Below, in pieces: positions 60,626-64,000 of a DNA stretch of 64,000 nt (the stretch's first letter is position 1; each line of letters begins with the position of its first letter). Source of the stretch: Syntrophus sp963665935 (GTDB lineage Bacteria > Desulfobacterota > Syntrophia > Syntrophales > Syntrophaceae); assembly GCA_963665935.1 (NCBI GenBank), contig OY762510.1:992001-1056000 (forward strand), written 5' to 3'. Under the pieces are notes generated by a model. It was not told the DNA's origin. It worked only from the letters and a program-made list of their open reading frames with translations, and made no database searches. The position numbers and the translations under genes were made by a program.

Positions 60626-60958
60626 AGTTTCAAGCCCCTTTAAAAAGTATTTTTATTCTTGTACCGCTTTTTAGCTCTTTGAAAATCTAAGTAACCCGTT
60701 TAAATAATCCTACAGTATCCTTGACATTAGAATTACCTTAAATCCGGCATCCTCTCCCAAGCAATTCTATTGAGATACCCATCTCAAGAGACCGGGTTCT
60801 CTTCTCTTTTACTCTGCATCATAGTTCCGGATATTCTACCGTCGTCATCCCCACGTGGTCCTATGAACAGCGCCTTGCACAATCCTTATGTCCGTCCGTA
60901 CTTTCTTAAATTTTTAAAGAGCTAAAATTGATACTTGTTTTGAATAACTTTCTTCTAC
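60626..60958. other. Gap inside the cluster holding a short repeat-bounded element
   Basis: The only long gap in the upstream half of the cluster. Nearly all of it is taken by the inverted-repeat-bounded segment 60670-60926 described separately. No ORF. Confidence 0.6.
60670..60926. mobile_element. Putative MITE / non-autonomous derivative of the IS1634-type element
   Basis: A 257-bp segment with 17-bp terminal inverted repeats (TTTAGCTCTTTGAAAAT at left; complement at right with one mismatch). The core GCTCTTTGAAAA equals the terminal repeat of the IS at 13879-15657. Inside the left end, TATCCTTGACAT (60716-60727) also recurs in that IS (13935-13946) at a comparable distance from the end (42 against 56 bases). 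No coding capacity. It may supply a promoter or leader to the downstream PEP-domain gene. Confidence 0.55.
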
Positions 60959-61633
60959 TCAAGCAACGAGCTTTTCAATAACAACCTGGAGAAATCCGTA
61001 GACGTCCTGCTGCCTCTGCATGCCATACAATCCCAGCGTGCGGGCTAATGTTTTATAAACCTTGACTCGCTCAGCCTCATCCTTTCCAAGCAAATCGTTC
61101 GCAGTCATACCTGTCTTCTTCAATTCCCCTTCTACCGTGCTAACGATAGCGTTGAAACTTTCTGACGCCGCAGAGTCATCCTCTCTTTTGAAATTCGGCT
61201 TCGTCTTATCGTAATAGAAGTGCTCAACCTTGCCGCCTTCCCTCACGGTCGCTTTCTCTTCCATGATGTATGACTGTGCGTTGCTTACACCGTCAACGAG
61301 CATGATGTCCTTGACCTTATCAGGATTCCGCTTAACAATATACAGGTCGGGATTCCCGCCCTCTATCTCCAGAGCAAACCTGCCGATATCCTCCATCCTT
61401 TCTATCGAATAGAATCGCAGGAGTTCCTTGGCTTTCTCATTTACGGCTAAGACTTCGTTCCATCCGTCATTCCACCGTATCAACGCATACTTTTTCCCCG
61501 CCTCAGGCACTGGAGCTTCACAAAGTCCCAGCACAGACAGCTCCACCTGACCCTGCGCGCTCAATTTCTCGAAATCAGCCTCCCGGCGGGCTCCGTCTCC
61601 ATATTCGACAATTATCCTTTTCGCCCCATTCAT
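60959..61633 (-). CDS. Unrecognised 224-aa protein of the PEP-synthase-like cluster
   Basis: Not assignable to a family by eye. Soluble; the N-terminal third is beta-rich (RIIVEYGDGARREADFEKL, YALIRWNDGWNEVLAVNEKA), the middle includes DIMLVDGVSNAQSYIMEEKA and the C-terminal 70 residues are helical (GELKKTGMTANDLLGKDEAE). No CBS domain or metal site is seen. It starts one base after the HAD stop, so it is tightly coupled. At about 25 kDa it matches in size the third protein of Thauera phenylphosphate synthase, but sequence similarity is not evident. Confidence 0.65.
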   Translation of the reverse strand: MNGAKRIIVEYGDGARREADFEKLSAQGQVELSVLGLCEAPVPEAGKKYALIRWNDGWNEVLAVNEKAKELLRFYSIERMEDIGRFALEIEGGNPDLYIVKRNPDKVKDIMLVDGVSNAQSYIMEEKATVREGGKVEHFYYDKTKPNFKREDDSAASESFNAIVSTVEGELKKTGMTANDLLGKDEAERVKVYKTLARTLGLYGMQRQQDVYGFLQVVIEKLVA

Positions 61634-61634
61634 G

Positions 61635-62375
61635 TCACACCTTCTTCCTGATGAGGTCTTTCAATTCCAGAAAGCTCTCTATCCTGTAATCCGCCTCTTC
61701 AACAACACCCATGTCAATATAACCCGTGTATTGTACGGTATTTATGCCGCGCTTTTTAGCAGGGATGATGTCCGTCCCCAGCTTGTCGCCCACCATGGCG
61801 CACTCTTCCGGCTTGATGCCTCGTTTAGCCAGGTCACCGCACAATTCATCGTAAATCGTCCCGGCTTCTTTTGTCTTTCCCTTATACTCAAGGTTAATCG
61901 ATCCATCTTTGAAATCGACTCTTCCCTGCGGAGAGACAAGTTCCTCAAAAAAGTGCGTCAAGCCTTTCGTTTCCAAGAACCGCGTCACGATGTCCTTATT
62001 CATCGCTCCGAGAGTCTTTTTCAATTCCGCGACGACTGCGATGTGAATTCCCGAATCCCTCAGGTAAGCAAGCGCCTCGGGCAACCCAGGACCCATCGAC
62101 AGATGCTCCTGCTCCTTCGCCGAAAATAGCTCCTTCGCTTCTTCCTCGCCGTCGAAGACGTACTCCATAATCTCGTCACGGTGCCCTTCTTTCACAGCAC
62201 TGTATGTCCCGTATTTTTCCTTCATGATGCGGTACTTTTGTATACGTTCCTCAATCAGCTCCGGCTGCCCCAATTCCTTTGAGACATCGGCAATAACCAG
62301 GTGATTCCGTAAGCCCGTAGGGTTCATCATACACTGCCCGAAATCAAAGCCCACCCATTTAACTTCTAAAGCCAT
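61635..62375 (-). CDS. HAD-like protein with degenerate catalytic motif
   Basis: 246 aa from ATG 62375 (GGAGG about 7 nt upstream); a longer frame extends to 62465. Motif I reads VGFDFGQCMMN (about 6-16), so the nucleophile Asp is kept but the second Asp and the Thr of DxDGT are lost. Motif II VVAELKKT lacks the usual Ser/Thr before Asn. Motif IV is good (MVGDKLGTDIIPAKKRGINT, about 203-222). HAD-like subunits accompany phenylphosphate carboxylases. A structural or binding role, or a very different hydrolase, is likely. Confidence 0.75.
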   Translation of the reverse strand: MALEVKWVGFDFGQCMMNPTGLRNHLVIADVSKELGQPELIEERIQKYRIMKEKYGTYSAVKEGHRDEIMEYVFDGEEEAKELFSAKEQEHLSMGPGLPEALAYLRDSGIHIAVVAELKKTLGAMNKDIVTRFLETKGLTHFFEELVSPQGRVDFKDGSINLEYKGKTKEAGTIYDELCGDLAKRGIKPEECAMVGDKLGTDIIPAKKRGINTVQYTGYIDMGVVEEADYRIESFLELKDLIRKKV

Positions 62376-62397
62376 GTTTTCCTCCAGATGGTCATAG

Positions 62398-62432
62398 CCG
62401 CCTGTTCCATAGGATTTTAGCGGAACAGGCGG
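62398..62432 (-). terminator. Stem-loop in the amidohydrolase-HAD gap (second)
   Basis: CCGCCTGTTCC / GGAACAGGCGG, an 11-bp perfect stem with a 13-nt loop, just upstream of the HAD gene ribosome site. No T-run. Confidence 0.5.
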
Positions 62433-62444
62433 TAGAATTAATAT

Positions 62445-62475
62445 TTGGAGGGGAGTTGAGCACACCCCCCTCCAA
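62445..62475 (-). terminator. Stem-loop after the amidohydrolase gene (first)
   Basis: TTGGAGGGG / CCCCTCCAA, a 9-bp perfect stem 10 nt after the amidohydrolase stop; it is followed on the minus strand by an AT-rich stretch but no T-run. Two stem-loops in a row suggest an mRNA processing or stability site. Confidence 0.5.
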
Positions 62476-62484
62476 TCTACATTC

Positions 62485-63513
62485 TTACTTCAGAGGCGGA
62501 AGTTTGAATATCTTTTCGAAGTTCTTTCCAAGAATCATGTCGATCTCGTTCTGGTTCAAACCAGCCTGGCTACCCAAGTCCTTAACGGCTTTGATCGCAC
62601 CTTCCGGATCGCCAACACGGTGGGCATAGTCCGTACCAATACCCATCTGACCGGGTCCCACCCATTCCAGGCAGCACTTCATAGCCGGCAGGTAGAAGGA
62701 CGTGGTGTCGGGATAGACCCTCGTCTTGTAGGTGATATCGGGTGACTCCTTCAACTCAATGCCCCATTCCTTTGCGTAACCCTTGTAGGAATCCTGGATT
62801 CTGCGCACGAAGTAAGGTACCGTACCGCCGAGGTGACCGTGAACGAGGGTCAGCTTCGGATATTTCTCGAACACGCCCTGGAAAATAAGGCTCATGACGG
62901 CCATGCTTGTGTCGAGCGTGTAGCCCCAAAGCTGGAAGGGGATCTTCATCTTCGTCATAACGTCTGCCGTCAGCGGGTAAGCCGGGTGAACCAGGAAGGG
63001 CAGTTCATACTTGTTTGCAATTTCATAAATCGGATGGAACTTCTCCAGATAGACAGGCTCGCCATTGAAGTTCGAGAACATCTGGATCCCACGGCAGCCC
63101 ATCTTGTAACACCTCTCGAGCTCTTCGCACGCGGCATCAACATCCTGATACGGAAGCGTTGCCATGAAGTAGAACCGGCCGGGATACTTTTCCATCGCCG
63201 CCGCTAATCCGTCGTTGCATTTTTTCGACCAGTACAAGCCCTCATCATGAGGCAGAGTCTCAGGACCTGGAATGGTTTGGGTAAGCACCTGAGTGTCAAG
63301 ACCTGCTGCGTCGAGATCTTTTATTCTCGCATCGAGATCATAGTGACCGGCCCTGTCGATGTGGGCAGTGCATACGCCGTTCTGCCACACGCGGTAATGT
63401 GTGCCCCCATCGTGCACTGCATGCATGGCGGCAGTCGTTCCTCTTGAGACTAAGTAATCAAGATACTCTTTCGTGTAAAAGTGGTTGTGTGCATCTACTG
63501 TTCTCTGTGCCAT
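62485..63513 (-). CDS. Amidohydrolase 2 / ACMSD-type metal-dependent (de)carboxylase-like enzyme
   Basis: 342-aa TIM-barrel of the ACMSD and gamma-resorcylate decarboxylase family. Metal ligands are visible: TVDAHNHFY (HxH, about 7-11), FLVHPAYPL (about 172-180), LVHGHLGG (about 224-231) and the Asp in MGIGTDYAHR (about 293-302). The family decarboxylates aromatic or alicyclic acids or hydrolyses lactones and C-C bonds, so either decarboxylation or ring hydrolysis of the cluster substrate is possible. Ribosome site AGGAGG. Confidence 0.85.
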   Translation of the reverse strand: MAQRTVDAHNHFYTKEYLDYLVSRGTTAAMHAVHDGGTHYRVWQNGVCTAHIDRAGHYDLDARIKDLDAAGLDTQVLTQTIPGPETLPHDEGLYWSKKCNDGLAAAMEKYPGRFYFMATLPYQDVDAACEELERCYKMGCRGIQMFSNFNGEPVYLEKFHPIYEIANKYELPFLVHPAYPLTADVMTKMKIPFQLWGYTLDTSMAVMSLIFQGVFEKYPKLTLVHGHLGGTVPYFVRRIQDSYKGYAKEWGIELKESPDITYKTRVYPDTTSFYLPAMKCCLEWVGPGQMGIGTDYAHRVGDPEGAIKAVKDLGSQAGLNQNEIDMILGKNFEKIFKLPPLK

Positions 63514-63629
63514 AAAACAAATCCTCCTATTCCTGTACTTGTAATCTATTTATAATGGTTTGATTACATTTTTTTCTCGCGACCGGCCGGTGTCACCACA
63601 GGCTCAATCTTGAGGCCAGTTCCTCTGCA

Positions 63630-64000
63630 TCAGGCAGCGCTGCCCGCTTTTGCTGTGCGAGCCTGCAGGATGTATAATTTGCCTTTCTCGTAAGCCCATT
63701 CTATATCCTGCGGAACCCCATAATGTTTTTCAATCGTTAATGCCGTGCGGCACAAATTCTCGATCTGGTTGTCATTCAGCGTCGGGAGCGCCACTTTATC
63801 AGCCGGAACATCCTCCCACTTCGCACCGCCAGCTTCTGACTGGACGTAGGTCTCATACTTCTTCGCAATTATCTTCTTTTTAACGGTGATAGGGTTCTTC
63901 GTCATGATGTACATGTCGCTCTGGCACTTGCCGCACACAACGGTTTCGCCAAGGCCCCAGTTCCCCTCGACCACGATCTCATCCGCATTACCGTTTATCG
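63630..64000 (-). CDS. PEP synthase-like ATP-grasp domain protein (partial, 5' end beyond window)
   Basis: The frame is open from the right edge of the window to a stop at 63630; only the last 122 or so residues are seen. EGNWGLGETVVCGKCQSDMY and the final DIEWAYEKGKLYILQARTAK are the end of the PPDK_N/PEP-synthase ATP-binding domain. The protein stops a few residues after LQAR, where intact PEP synthase would continue into the swivel domain. It is therefore the separate ATP-binding half of a split enzyme, like phenylphosphate synthase protein 2. First visible gene of the minus-strand cluster. Confidence 0.85.
   Translation of the reverse strand, partial: INGNADEIVVEGNWGLGETVVCGKCQSDMYIMTKNPITVKKKIIAKKYETYVQSEAGGAKWEDVPADKVALPTLNDNQIENLCRTALTIEKHYGVPQDIEWAYEKGKLYILQARTAKAGSAA

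Noticed and set aside
1..64000. CRISPR array, rRNA operon, prophage or integron
   Set aside because: No regularly spaced repeats, no rRNA sequence, and no phage structural or integrase gene were recognised; the only clear mobile elements are one IS and one MITE candidate.

Overview
The window looks like a chromosomal stretch of a GC-rich strict or facultative anaerobe of the former Deltaproteobacteria (Syntrophales/Desulfomonile-like, Thermodesulfobacteriota). This is inferred from gene content: a complete six-subunit Rnf complex, a classical menaquinone (Men) pathway, formate-dehydrogenase maturation genes (FdhE, MobB), catalase with a PerR-type regulator, and a putative anaerobic aromatic-acid gene cluster. 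No rRNA gene or species-specific marker is present, so the placement is tentative.

Layout. 0-4.4 kb: catalase and a PerR/Fur regulator, then a single-ORF fusion of an AbiEi-like antitoxin and an AbiEii-like toxin. 4.4-24 kb: the menaquinone locus in two blocks on one strand, menF-menD-menB (4.4-8.4 kb) and menC-menE-menH-menA (19.6-23.9 kb). About 11 kb of unrelated genes separates them: a tryptophanase-family lyase, a CapA-like protein, a MarR-controlled Fe-S module, an IS1634-family insertion sequence, a carboxymuconolactone-decarboxylase-like protein, a hypothetical gene, and a split purine pair (PurO-like IMP cyclohydrolase plus stand-alone AICAR formyltransferase). Parts of this insert are visibly AT-richer than the men genes. 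The last step of the pathway, menG/ubiE, is at 45 kb.

24-35.2 kb: a universal stress protein, RseC-like protein, ApbE flavin transferase, an ABC-2 exporter pair and a radical SAM protein lead into rnfCDGEAB, which ends at a strong intrinsic terminator. RnfA carries an N-terminal secreted Ig-like extension. 35.3-53.2 kb: housekeeping genes, including a GNAT/DUF2080 pair, an SDR reductase, tRNA-Leu(GAG) next to secG, PolX, endonuclease III, fdhE/mobB, RNase HI, PspC, HtpX, menG, thiE/thiM, a DsbC-TlpA-CcdA thiol relay, RidA, a PilZ protein and an isochorismatase-family hydrolase.

53.3-64 kb: a one-directional (minus-strand) cluster that runs off the right edge. It holds a split PEP-synthase-like phosphotransferase (ATP-grasp part at the window edge, His-swivel part 3 kb away), an ACMSD-type amidohydrolase, a HAD-like protein with a degenerate active site, an unrecognised 224-aa protein, an FMN ene-reductase, an EntE-like aryl-CoA/AMP ligase, a 3-hydroxyacyl-CoA dehydrogenase and an AAHS-family aromatic acid transporter. 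Stem-loops follow many of its genes. Together these suggest uptake, phosphorylation or decarboxylation, activation and reduction of an aromatic or alicyclic acid by a route I cannot match to a described pathway. It is the best candidate in the window for an undescribed system.
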